Of a stretch of DNA of 20,864 nt, positions 1 to 6,435 are shown piece after piece. How positions within the stretch are numbered: position 1 is the first letter of the stretch; each line of letters starts with the position of its first letter. The notes under the pieces were generated by a model. The model saw nothing but the letters and a program-made list of their open reading frames with translations, did not search any database and was not told where the DNA came from. The position numbers and the translations under genes were made by a program. Origin of the DNA: Verrucomicrobiota bacterium (lineage in GTDB: Bacteria; Verrucomicrobiota; Verrucomicrobiia; Verrucomicrobiales; Verrucomicrobiaceae); NCBI GenBank assembly GCA_023429545.1, contig JAEYUU010000453.1:1-20864 (forward strand), read 5' to 3'.

Positions 1-1151
1 CCGTTGTCCTCCACGCAGTAGATGGAGCGTCCCTCCTCACTCCTGGCCGTGATGATGATGGAACACGCGTGGTCCGCGTTCCGGTACTTCAGGGCGTTGT
101 CGATCAGGTTCGAGAAGACCTGATTGATCTGCACCGCATCTCCGAGGCAGGGCGGGAGATCCTGGACCTGTACCGACGCCCCCGCCTGCTTGATCTGGTA
201 CTCCATCGTCTGCACGATCTCTGTCATCATCTGGTTCATATCCAGGGGCGCGATGGTGAGTGCCGCGCGTCCCAGCCTCGAAAACCTGAGAAAACCGGAA
301 AGCAGCGCGTCCATTTTCCCCACACTGGAAAGGATGAAGCCGAGGGCTTCCGGAATCTCCTCATCCAGGGCTTCCTGCACGCCGGGAAGACCGCTGGCCC
401 CGGTGCCCGCGAGCCTGGTCTCCAGCAGCTTGCAGGATCGGGCGAGTTCCTTGCTGAATCCCTGGATGTTTACCAGAGGTGACCGCAGATCGTGCGAGGC
501 GACGTACACGATGGCCTCCAGTTCCTTGTTCTTTTCAGCAAGGGTCCTTGCCATTTGCGCCAGTTGTTCCTCATATCTTTTGCGCACGGTGATGTCGGTG
601 CGGATGGCGATGTATTGAAGGGGACTTCCTGCCTTGTCGAGGAAGGGGAAGATGGTGGTATCCACCCAGTAGTAGCTCCCATCCTTCGCCCGGTTCTTGA
701 TCTCGCCCCGCCACACCTTTCCCCGGGAGATCGTGCGCCACATGCCCGTGAAGAATTCCCGGGGATGGTGGCCGGAATTGATGATGCGATGATTGCGCCC
801 GAGCAACTCCTCCCGACCGTATTGGGAGATCTCGCAGAACTTGTCGTTCACATAAGTGATGTCCCCTGCCGGATTGGTGATGGCGACAATCGAGTGCGCA
901 TCAAGAGCTGCCTTGAGATCGTGAAGTTCCTCCAGACGGTCCATCAACTCCTCCTGGGAGTGCGGCGACGTGGAGAGCGCGATGCTTCCCGGCTGGATTG
1001 GTGTCCCGGTTGGGGGTGGCAGCTTCGAGCCGCCTGGACTGGAACCTTCGGTGCTCATGGATCTCGGCGTTGCGCGGAACCGGTCGCGGCGGAACGCAAA
1101 GAGAGCCCTTGGAACGTCGCTGGTTGCCTCCACTCTCCCTAGTTGATCCAT
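1..1151 (-). CDS. PAS-domain sensor histidine kinase, 3' end cut by window edge
   Basis: The frame is open from the ATG at 1151 to base 1 with no stop, giving 383 residues. A PAS domain lies at about residues 80-190, with the [13 protein letters not shown] and RTDIT signatures. A short coiled linker follows, then a HisKA dimerisation domain with the phospho-acceptor His220 in [10 protein letters not shown]. The ATPase domain starts at about residue 335, with the N-box DNALKY (Asn352). The sequence is cut at the first G-box motif (EDNG). No signal peptide or membrane segment is visible, so it is probably a cytoplasmic kinase sensing an internal cue. It lies 10 bp downstream of the cytochrome c gene, suggesting co-transcription. 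A second in-frame ATG at 1058 (MSTEGSS) is a plausible alternative start, because the first 31 residues are basic and low in family features, and neither start has a convincing ribosome-binding site. The signal and the partner response regulator are not visible. Confidence 0.9.
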   Translation of the reverse strand, partial: MDQLGRVEATSDVPRALFAFRRDRFRATPRSMSTEGSSPGGSKLPPPTGTPIQPGSIALSTSPHSQEELMDRLEELHDLKAALDAHSIVAITNPAGDITYVNDKFCEISQYGREELLGRNHRIINSGHHPREFFTGMWRTISRGKVWRGEIKNRAKDGSYYWVDTTIFPFLDKAGSPLQYIAIRTDITVRKRYEEQLAQMARTLAEKNKELEAIVYVASHDLRSPLVNIQGFSKELARSCKLLETRLAGTGASGLPGVQEALDEEIPEALGFILSSVGKMDALLSGFLRFSRLGRAALTIAPLDMNQMMTEIVQTMEYQIKQAGASVQVQDLPPCLGDAVQINQVFSNLIDNALKYRNADHACSIIITARSEEGRSIYCVEDN

Positions 1152-1161
1152 GCTGGCCGTG

Positions 1162-1602
1162 TCAATGTGGAAGTTTCAGACGGCCAGTCTCACCCTCCGG
1201 CCATACTGCTCCGGCCTGTATCCACTCGCGAATGCCATCCAGTTGTTCATCCGAGATTTTGTCCGGCGCCGGAGGCATGGCGAGGGGATCCTCGTGGCCG
1301 AATCGGAGCACCTTGAAAAGCAGACTCCCATCTGCATTTCCCGGAATGATGACTGGAGCGTGCCTGCCCGTGGTCATGGCCTCACGCCCGGTTTCCAGAC
1401 TGAATCCCCCATACTGTCCCTTGGACTTGGTGTCGTGGCATTCGATGCAGTAATATTCGAGGACGGGCTTCACATCCTGCTCGAAGGAGACGTCCGCCTC
1501 CCCAGAGGGGGGTGCGGAAGCACACCCGGCCAGCCACAGGACCAGAAAGCCCTGCGGAAGCAGGATGAAGAGCAGGCGCAGGTGGGGCAGGATACTTTTC
1601 AT
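1162..1602 (-). CDS. c-type cytochrome lipoprotein (Planctomycete-type PSCyt1-like)
   Basis: This 146-residue protein has an N-terminal hydrophobic stretch ending in the lipobox LAGC (Cys27), so it is probably a lipid-anchored exported protein. A single haem c attachment motif, CIECH, lies at residues 52-56. A later LAMPP segment (Met109) could supply the distal haem ligand. The [18 protein letters not shown] opening and the closing IREWIQAGA helix are typical of the short cytochrome domain common in Planctomycetes and Verrucomicrobia. It is expected to carry electrons or bind haem on the outer side of the membrane. It sits between a 94-residue unknown gene, 6 bp upstream, and a PAS histidine kinase, 10 bp downstream, so the three are probably one transcript. 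The electron partner is not visible. Confidence 0.88.
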   Translation of the reverse strand: MKSILPHLRLLFILLPQGFLVLWLAGCASAPPSGEADVSFEQDVKPVLEYYCIECHDTKSKGQYGGFSLETGREAMTTGRHAPVIIPGNADGSLLFKVLRFGHEDPLAMPPAPDKISDEQLDGIREWIQAGAVWPEGETGRLKLPH

Positions 1603-1608
1603 GATGTC

Positions 1609-1893
1609 TTATGCGGCGAAGCCGAAACGGTGCTTGGACTCGACGGAATCAATATGCACCGCGCGGGAAAGCAACTGCGTACAGAGACGTTCGGCGGCTG
1701 CCCGGAGCATGCGATCCTGCTGTACGCGCTCCAAGGGCACCCCCTCGTGCTTGATGTCATGAATGCGCGCCCCCGATACAAGCAGATGCATAAGGAACTC
1801 TTCAGCGGAGATCGGGTCGTCCGTCCGATGGCTGGCGACCTTGCTGTTGTGCTCCGGGAAGACGGTGTACTCGATGTCGTATTTCGCAATCAT
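1609..1893 (-). CDS. Conserved-looking hypothetical protein, 94 aa
   Basis: I do not recognise this family. The product is a small soluble protein with no signal peptide or membrane segment and with mixed charge. Its N-terminal part (residues 1-30) looks beta-rich. The middle helix contains EEFLMHLLVSGARIHDIKHEGVPL, and the protein ends in KHRFGFAA. The gene is 6 bp upstream of the cytochrome c gene in the same direction, which supports it being translated and co-transcribed. It reads like an intact small cytoplasmic protein with ordinary codon use. The overlapping frames on the same strand give arginine- and serine-rich shadow translations, so this frame was preferred. Its start codon lies inside one arm of an inverted repeat (1891-1942). 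Confidence 0.65.
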   Translation of the reverse strand: MIAKYDIEYTVFPEHNSKVASHRTDDPISAEEFLMHLLVSGARIHDIKHEGVPLERVQQDRMLRAAAERLCTQLLSRAVHIDSVESKHRFGFAA

Positions 1894-1942
1894 GGGAAGA
1901 TGGGTTGAGTTGCATTCTCTTGGAACGACTCATTTTCCCATG
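1891..1942 (-). promoter_or_regulatory. Inverted repeat spanning the start codon of the 94-aa gene
   Basis: The arms CATGGGAAGATG (1891-1902) and CATTTTCCCATG (1931-1942) are reverse complements at 11 of 12 positions, separated by 28 bases. The inner arm contains the ATG of the minus-strand gene starting at 1893. In that gene's leader RNA the arms could pair and hide the start codon. Alternatively it is a DNA-binding dyad. The function is inferred only from position. Confidence 0.4.
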
Positions 1943-2020
1943 CCGGCCCCATACGCGCCCTGCCTCCGTTGTCAGCTTCATGCCGTATCTTGCTTGTAGC
2001 AATGAAGCCGGTTGCCCCCG

Positions 2021-2968
2021 TCATTTCACCACGAGCACCGGACAGGACGCGCGGCGCACGACCCGCTGGGCCGTGCTGCCCACGTAACAGTGTCCCCAAC
2101 GGGTATGCTCATGCGGACCCACCACAATGAGATCACTGCAGGTCTCTTTTGCAATCCTGACGATCACATCCCAAGGCTCGCCGACCTCGACCCGCAGGGT
2201 CCAATTCTCCGCTGCAGGCAGGCGCCGAGAGCGGACGGCAGCAAGTTTGTCGAGAGCTTCCTGGAGAAGTTCCGCGCGCGCCTGCGGGTCTGCAGGACAA
2301 TCCGGCAGAAGCGGCGCGGGCTGGAGGGCGTGCACCAGGGTGATCTGACTGTCCTCCGTCTCAGCAAGCTCGCGGGCCATGTCCAGCGCGTGCCTTGAGC
2401 CCGCGCGATGGTCGTATCCGACCAGCAGACGTGCGAACTTGAGGGGCACCGGTCCCAGCACAAACTCTCCCGCCTGGTTCTTGGGAGGTTTCGCCACCAG
2501 GACGGCGCACGGAGCCTCCTGCACCACCTGCTCCGCCACGCTGCCGATGATGATCCTGGCAAGCCCGGCATGACCGTGGCTGGACATGACAATCAAATCG
2601 TAGCTCTCATCTCTCGCGATATCACAGATCGTCCGCGCGGCCTGCCCGGCAATGATGCGGCTCTCCAGTCCACTCCTGTCTCCATATTCAGCCCGCAACT
2701 CCTTCATTCGCCGGTCTGCATGATTGACACGTGAGGCGAGCGTGTGCCGGTGCAACGCCTCACACGCGGGATCATCACCTTCTTCCGGTTCGACGGTGTC
2801 CACCACATGCAGCAGGGTGAGGGATGCCTCGGGATTCCCCTCTAGCATGGCCACCGTGGCATTCACCGCAGCTCTTGATATCGGGGAAAAGTCCGTGGGA
2901 GCCAGAATTCGACCGACGCGCGCAGCGAATCCAGCCACCGGGGCTGGCGCATGGTACGCAGTTTTCAT
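2021..2968 (-). CDS. Universal stress protein with two UspA domains
   Basis: This 315-residue protein carries two UspA domains in tandem, as in UspE-like proteins. Domain 1 (about residues 17-160) starts with RILAPTDFSP and ends with the nucleotide-loop pattern SSHGHAGLARIIIGS. Domain 2 (about 180-315) starts with FARLLVGYDH and ends with GPHEHTRWGHCYVGS before CPVLVV. Both domains keep the small-residue loop associated with ATP-binding members, so nucleotide binding is plausible. The family is cytoplasmic and modulates stress survival; its exact partners are generally unknown. The gene stands alone on the minus strand, with a 9-bp perfect inverted repeat 38-77 bp upstream of its start. That arrangement suggests dedicated regulation. 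No ribosome-binding site of note is visible. Confidence 0.92.
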   Translation of the reverse strand: MKTAYHAPAPVAGFAARVGRILAPTDFSPISRAAVNATVAMLEGNPEASLTLLHVVDTVEPEEGDDPACEALHRHTLASRVNHADRRMKELRAEYGDRSGLESRIIAGQAARTICDIARDESYDLIVMSSHGHAGLARIIIGSVAEQVVQEAPCAVLVAKPPKNQAGEFVLGPVPLKFARLLVGYDHRAGSRHALDMARELAETEDSQITLVHALQPAPLLPDCPADPQARAELLQEALDKLAAVRSRRLPAAENWTLRVEVGEPWDVIVRIAKETCSDLIVVGPHEHTRWGHCYVGSTAQRVVRRASCPVLVVK

Positions 2969-3006
2969 GGTGAAATCGTACGCCTGGAGCGGTCGGGCGC
3001 TCGTCA

Positions 3007-3045
3007 GATCTTGCGATGCTGTAGGCGTGTAATAGGCGCAAGATC
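3007..3045. promoter_or_regulatory. Perfect 9-bp inverted repeat upstream of the universal stress gene
   Basis: GATCTTGCG (3007-3015) and CGCAAGATC (3037-3045) are exact reverse complements separated by 21 bases. They lie 39-77 bp upstream of the universal stress protein start (2968, minus strand), the usual place for a promoter or operator. The long spacer argues for a DNA-bound dimer or two half-sites rather than an RNA terminator. I do not recognise the motif. Confidence 0.45.
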
Positions 3046-3104
3046 CGCCGGGAGATTGCCACTTTCAGGAGAGCCTGTCAGGCATCCCCAGCGATGCTGG
3101 TTTC

Positions 3105-3293
3105 ATGAAAGCACCATCCAAGACCACACCTCCAGAGCCGGCACCAAAACCACTGCAACGCAAGCTTGGGGCCGATCACAGTGAACCCGCTGACAAACCC
3201 CGCAAGCACGATGCGAACTTCAAGCAGTCCAAGGACATCCGGGAAGATCGCGGCATCCGGCAGATCAAGTCAGAAAGAAAACGTGCGCGATAA
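3105..3293 (+). CDS. Small highly charged basic protein, 62 aa, orphan
   Basis: This is a short frame encoding a lysine/arginine-rich, proline-containing polypeptide that appears disordered. It opens MKAPSKTTPPEPAPKP and ends in a basic tail, SERKRAR. No domain is recognised. Its composition could suit a nucleic-acid-binding or ribosome-associated peptide, but that is only a guess from charge. A small hairpin-capable palindrome, CCAGCgatGCTGG (3088-3100), lies directly before the ATG where a ribosome-binding site would be expected, so initiation may be weak or regulated. A longer frame in another register (3166-3513) overlaps it and has a less protein-like composition. The gene is flanked by minus-strand genes on both sides and has no operon support. 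It could be spurious. Confidence 0.4.
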   Translation: MKAPSKTTPPEPAPKPLQRKLGADHSEPADKPRKHDANFKQSKDIREDRGIRQIKSERKRAR

Positions 3294-3467
3294 GGAATCA
3301 GGAGCCGCCATCCTTGGTGCTGCGCGCCAGAATTACCTGGTCAAAGAGATCCCTGGACTGAAGGGGGCGAACATCCAGCGACAAGATTTCCGAGGGGGGC
3401 ACTGTCATGCTGGACGCCTGGTCTTCTTTACACCGAAGATGATGAAGCCGTTATGCGGCCTCCCGGG

Positions 3468-3854
3468 TCACAGCCGATCGATGGACCATATCGGACCCAG
3501 CAGCGGCTCCTGAAGCACACGGCTGCTATAGGTCTTGTCGAGAGACACGCAATGCTTCACCGCATCCATTGCGGCCTTGATGTTTCCCTGCTGCGAATGC
3601 GCGCAAGCGATGCCATACCAGGCTTCGGGATGATCTTTGACCAGAGCGCCCACCTTGTCAGAGAGACGCAGTGCTTCATCCCATTGATTGGTGCCCACCA
3701 GCACGTCAAGTCTGCCAAGGATCACATCCGGATGATCCGCGAGTTCGGAAGGAACGCCATCCAGGATCGCCTGTGCCGCCTCCCACATGCCAAGATCGCG
3801 GAACCCTTCAAACTCGGCGAGCAACTGGTGCAATGATGGCAGGGGCGAGGGCAT
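3468..3854 (-). CDS. Short TPR-like helical repeat protein, 128 aa
   Basis: The protein is entirely helical in character and contains a TPR-like pair at about residues 45-105. The units are VILGRLDVLVGTNQWDEALRLSDKV and, after a short loop, EAWYGIACAHSQQGNIKAAMDAVKHC. An amphipathic pair, FEGFRDLGMWEAAQAILDGVP, precedes them. Such folds mediate protein-protein contact; no enzymatic residues are evident. The start at 3854 (MPSPLPSLHQLL) is chosen over an upstream in-frame ATG at 4013. The upstream extension is unlike a TPR protein and would overlap the end of the neighbouring YkuD-like gene. It lies 149 bp downstream of that gene, in the same direction, so co-transcription is possible. Its role is unknown. 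Confidence 0.75.
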   Translation of the reverse strand: MPSPLPSLHQLLAEFEGFRDLGMWEAAQAILDGVPSELADHPDVILGRLDVLVGTNQWDEALRLSDKVGALVKDHPEAWYGIACAHSQQGNIKAAMDAVKHCVSLDKTYSSRVLQEPLLGPIWSIDRL

Positions 3855-4003
3855 GACAGATCGTGCTTGAGAATACGTCACGTGGACGCAGAGCCAATCG
3901 CAAAGAATTGGCAGAAAAGAATATGCAGAAATACTCATGCGGAATGCATGAGCGATATCGGTGTTCAGCGTCCAGTACGTATGGGCGCGGCAAGCGGTTC
4001 CCA

Positions 4004-5575
4004 TTATTTCCACTGCATGGGCGTGCCAGCAGGGATAAGTCGGACGATGCGCATGATGTCCCAGTTCGTAAGGCGGATGCCGCCGATGCCTTCCTGGGAC
4101 TTGAAACGGCGCGGGATGCTGGTGCCATGCAAGCCGTAGGGCAGGGCCTCTTTGGTCTTGGTCTTGGAGAGACCGAGCCAGACGAGGCCCACGGGATTGT
4201 TCGGTCCATCTGCAAGGAACTGTTCCGCGGAGAGCACCGCCCTGGCGGTGGTAATCGGTGGGGTGGCGGCTGGTGGATTCGCCACGCCAGGTGCGGGTGT
4301 GGCACCGCTCGGCTCGATGATGACGGTGGGGCTGGCCGCCTTTGGCGCCTCGCGCAGTTCCTGCAGGGTAGCGAGCTTGGGGTGGGGGATGGCTTCGTGG
4401 ATGGTCCAGGATCCCAGCCCGCGGAGGCCAGGTCTGGCGAAACCGACGGGCGCCGTGGCGATGATTTTGCCACCGCGCGAAACTTCCAGCCGGGAGAGTT
4501 CCACCAGCGAGACCGTGATGGGATTCGCCTCATCCACGGCAGGCTGCAGAGGAGCGTCGCTTTCGAACGCCTTCTCAATCTCAAACGGGATGACATTGGG
4601 CACCTGAAATGCGGTGCCGGGCACGGGATTCTTGATTCGGGGGTTCAGATTACGGAGGAAGACCTCATCACAATGGTAGCGTTCCGCAACAAACTCCCAC
4701 GGCGTGCGGTAGAGCAGCATGGGCGCGGCGAGCAGTTCCTCGTAGGTGACGGCCGGCTCCACCTCATCCTTGGTCGAGGTCTTGGAACTTTTCTTGCGGG
4801 CTGGCGTGGGGCTGGGCTCCGGCTTTTCAATGAAGCGGAAGTCCTCCGGTTTCAGGACGTAGCCCGTGAGGGGAGTGCCCACGGCTTCAAGCGCCTTGTC
4901 CTTGAGCGCGGTCATGTCGATCAACTCCGGGTGGTTGTCGCGGTAGAGTTGCAGCGTCTTGGAGAAAAGGGGGCCTGCATTGCCATCGACGGAGCCGCAG
5001 GAGTATCCTTCGCGGTCGAGGTAGATCTGCATGAGGAGATCCTCCTGACCTGGAGGAAGCAGGGGTGTGCGACCTGCCTGCGCCTGAGCCTGTGTTTCCT
5101 CCGGCTTTGGTTTGTCCTTTGATTTGGCCGTGGGCGGAGGTGGCGCTGGGGCCATGGCCATGACTTCCTCAATGGTCGGGATCTTGAGCACCTGCCCGAT
5201 TTGGATCGTGTCCTTGGTTAGACCGTTGAATTCCTTGAGTTGCTGCCCCGAGATGCCGAACTTCTTGCCAATGAGAACCAGGGCATCGCCGCGCTTCACC
5301 TCGTATTCGCGAGGACGCGGTTCCAGCGAGCCGGGGGCGGCGGCGCCATTCGCCCCAGGAGCGCCGGAGGAGTTGGCTTCAGCCACCGCTTCAGGGGTGG
5401 GCTTGCGCCAGTTCTTGGGGTCGGAGGGGACGGGCCACCATTTCCACTCTACCGCCTTCTCCAGCCCCGGCTCCACCGTGACGGGAGCTTGGGGAGCCAC
5501 CGGCTTGGTCTGGGCGGGAAGCTGCGGGGCCACAGCGCTGCACAGCAAGAGGACGGACAGGGAAAGGTGACGCAT
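4004..5575 (-). CDS. Secreted LysM / YkuD-fold protein, predicted inactive L,D-transpeptidase
   Basis: The start at 5575 gives 523 residues with a clean signal peptide (MRHLSLSVLLLCSAVAPQLPAQ); an ATG 13 codons upstream would spoil it. A LysM domain (about 89-134, YEVKRGDALVLIGKKFGIS) precedes a peptidoglycan-binding-like helical segment (about 178-213). A second LysM-like segment follows at about 278-330. The YkuD domain (about 352-523) is interrupted by a proline/alanine-rich insert (about 405-445). The conserved histidine motif is present (LHGTSIP, His483). The normal S-H-G-C-I-R active-site motif reads G-I-G-G-I-R at 496-501, so the catalytic cysteine is glycine, its histidine is isoleucine and the serine is glycine. 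Active family members cross-link peptidoglycan through that cysteine, so this one is probably a cell-wall-binding or regulatory pseudoenzyme. It lies downstream of lspA. Confidence 0.88.
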   Translation of the reverse strand: MRHLSLSVLLLCSAVAPQLPAQTKPVAPQAPVTVEPGLEKAVEWKWWPVPSDPKNWRKPTPEAVAEANSSGAPGANGAAAPGSLEPRPREYEVKRGDALVLIGKKFGISGQQLKEFNGLTKDTIQIGQVLKIPTIEEVMAMAPAPPPPTAKSKDKPKPEETQAQAQAGRTPLLPPGQEDLLMQIYLDREGYSCGSVDGNAGPLFSKTLQLYRDNHPELIDMTALKDKALEAVGTPLTGYVLKPEDFRFIEKPEPSPTPARKKSSKTSTKDEVEPAVTYEELLAAPMLLYRTPWEFVAERYHCDEVFLRNLNPRIKNPVPGTAFQVPNVIPFEIEKAFESDAPLQPAVDEANPITVSLVELSRLEVSRGGKIIATAPVGFARPGLRGLGSWTIHEAIPHPKLATLQELREAPKAASPTVIIEPSGATPAPGVANPPAATPPITTARAVLSAEQFLADGPNNPVGLVWLGLSKTKTKEALPYGLHGTSIPRRFKSQEGIGGIRLTNWDIMRIVRLIPAGTPMQWK

Positions 5576-5746
5576 TTTCGGCTTCAGGATCACAAAGGTG
5601 AGGGCGATCTGCAAGCAAGAGATGGCTCAGATCAGAGAAGTACGCAGGAACCGTACCTCGGGGAGGGTGCGCAAGACGGAGCAAAAACTTCCATCCAGCG
5701 ATTAGGCACAGGCAAAACTGCGCAGCTCCCGCTTCCACAAAGACCA

Positions 5747-5759
5747 TCGGGTGGCCCGA
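5747..5759 (-). terminator. Weak hairpin just after lspA
   Basis: TCGGG (5747-5751) and CCCGA (5755-5759) form a 5-bp stem with a 3-base loop, 20 bp past the lspA stop on the minus strand. Only a broken, short T-rich stretch follows, so an intrinsic terminator is possible but weakly supported. Confidence 0.2.
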
Positions 5760-5778
5760 GCGCTCAAGAAAGAATAGG

Positions 5779-6267
5779 TCACGCCATCTTCTGCTCAGGC
5801 ACTTCCTTGAAGGAGGCCAGCGCGAGAAGAAGGGCGGCGATGACGACACAGGAGTCGGCCACGTTGAAGGAGGGCCAGGGATTGGCAAATTTCACGTGGA
5901 GGTTGAATCTGAGGAAGTCCACCACATAGCCGTGCAGGATGCGGTCGGTGAAATTGCCGCAGACCCCGGAAACGAGCAGGGCGATCGCGGTGCGGCTGAT
6001 GGCACCGGGGAACATGCCCTTGTGATAGAGCCAGGTAATCAACGCGAGCGCGCCCAGGGCGATGCCGCCGAAGATGTAGTTCGAGTACTGCCCGCCATTG
6101 AACTGGCCGAAGGCGATGCCGGTGTTCGCCACGTGATGGATGGTGAAGAAGTTTTCGATCACGACCCAGTCCTCCGTGTCGCGATCAATGTTCTGCACGA
6201 TCCAGTGCTTGGACCACTGGTCGAGGATGTAGAGCGGGAGGCTGAGGAGGAGAAGAAGACGCAGCAT
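5779..6267 (-). CDS. lspA: Signal peptidase II (lipoprotein signal peptidase)
   Basis: This 162-residue polytopic membrane protein has four hydrophobic spans, at about residues 2-18, 63-82, 91-107 and 138-154. It shows all the family's landmark motifs: LDQWSK near the N-terminus (Asp16), HHVANTGIAFG (45-54), GNFTDRILHGYVVDF with catalytic Asp108, and WPSFNVADS with catalytic Asp138. The enzyme removes the signal peptide from diacylglyceryl-modified prolipoproteins in the cytoplasmic membrane. Lipobox proteins that could be its substrates are encoded in this window: the cytochrome at 1162-1602 clearly, and the LRR protein at 18154-19122 possibly. The YkuD-like gene follows in the same direction after a 203-bp gap with no strong promoter that I can see. 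Length is normal for the family. Confidence 0.96.
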   Translation of the reverse strand: MLRLLLLLSLPLYILDQWSKHWIVQNIDRDTEDWVVIENFFTIHHVANTGIAFGQFNGGQYSNYIFGGIALGALALITWLYHKGMFPGAISRTAIALLVSGVCGNFTDRILHGYVVDFLRFNLHVKFANPWPSFNVADSCVVIAALLLALASFKEVPEQKMA

Positions 6268-6381
6268 GTTTCAGGGACGGGGAAGAGGACTGTGAAGCAG
6301 CAAAGCGTGTTCGGCAAACAGGATGTGAGGAGGGAGCAGGTTGCCCTTGGCTCTGGCTGCCATTCGAAAAGGACTTCACCC

Positions 6382-6401
6382 CAGGAGCACTGCTGCTCCT
6401 G
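6382..6401 (-). terminator. 8-bp perfect hairpin after the pyruvate carboxylase gene
   Basis: CAGGAGCA (6382-6389) pairs perfectly with TGCTCCTG (6394-6401) around a 4-base loop (CTGC). It lies 35 bp past the pyc stop on the minus strand and upstream of lspA. No T-run directly follows (TTTT appears only about 15 bases later). It may therefore end transcription imperfectly, protect the mRNA 3' end, or act otherwise. Confidence 0.4.
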
Positions 6402-6435
6402 AGGCCTCACACTCACGCGCCAATTCGTCTCACCT

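Noticed and set aside
492..1142. A 216-residue plus-strand frame at the left end
   Set aside because: It is antisense to the PAS histidine kinase, whose PAS, HisKA and ATPase motifs are unmistakable.
3863..5122. A 419-residue open frame on the plus strand
   Set aside because: It is antisense to the LysM/YkuD gene, whose signal peptide and domains are clear on the other strand.
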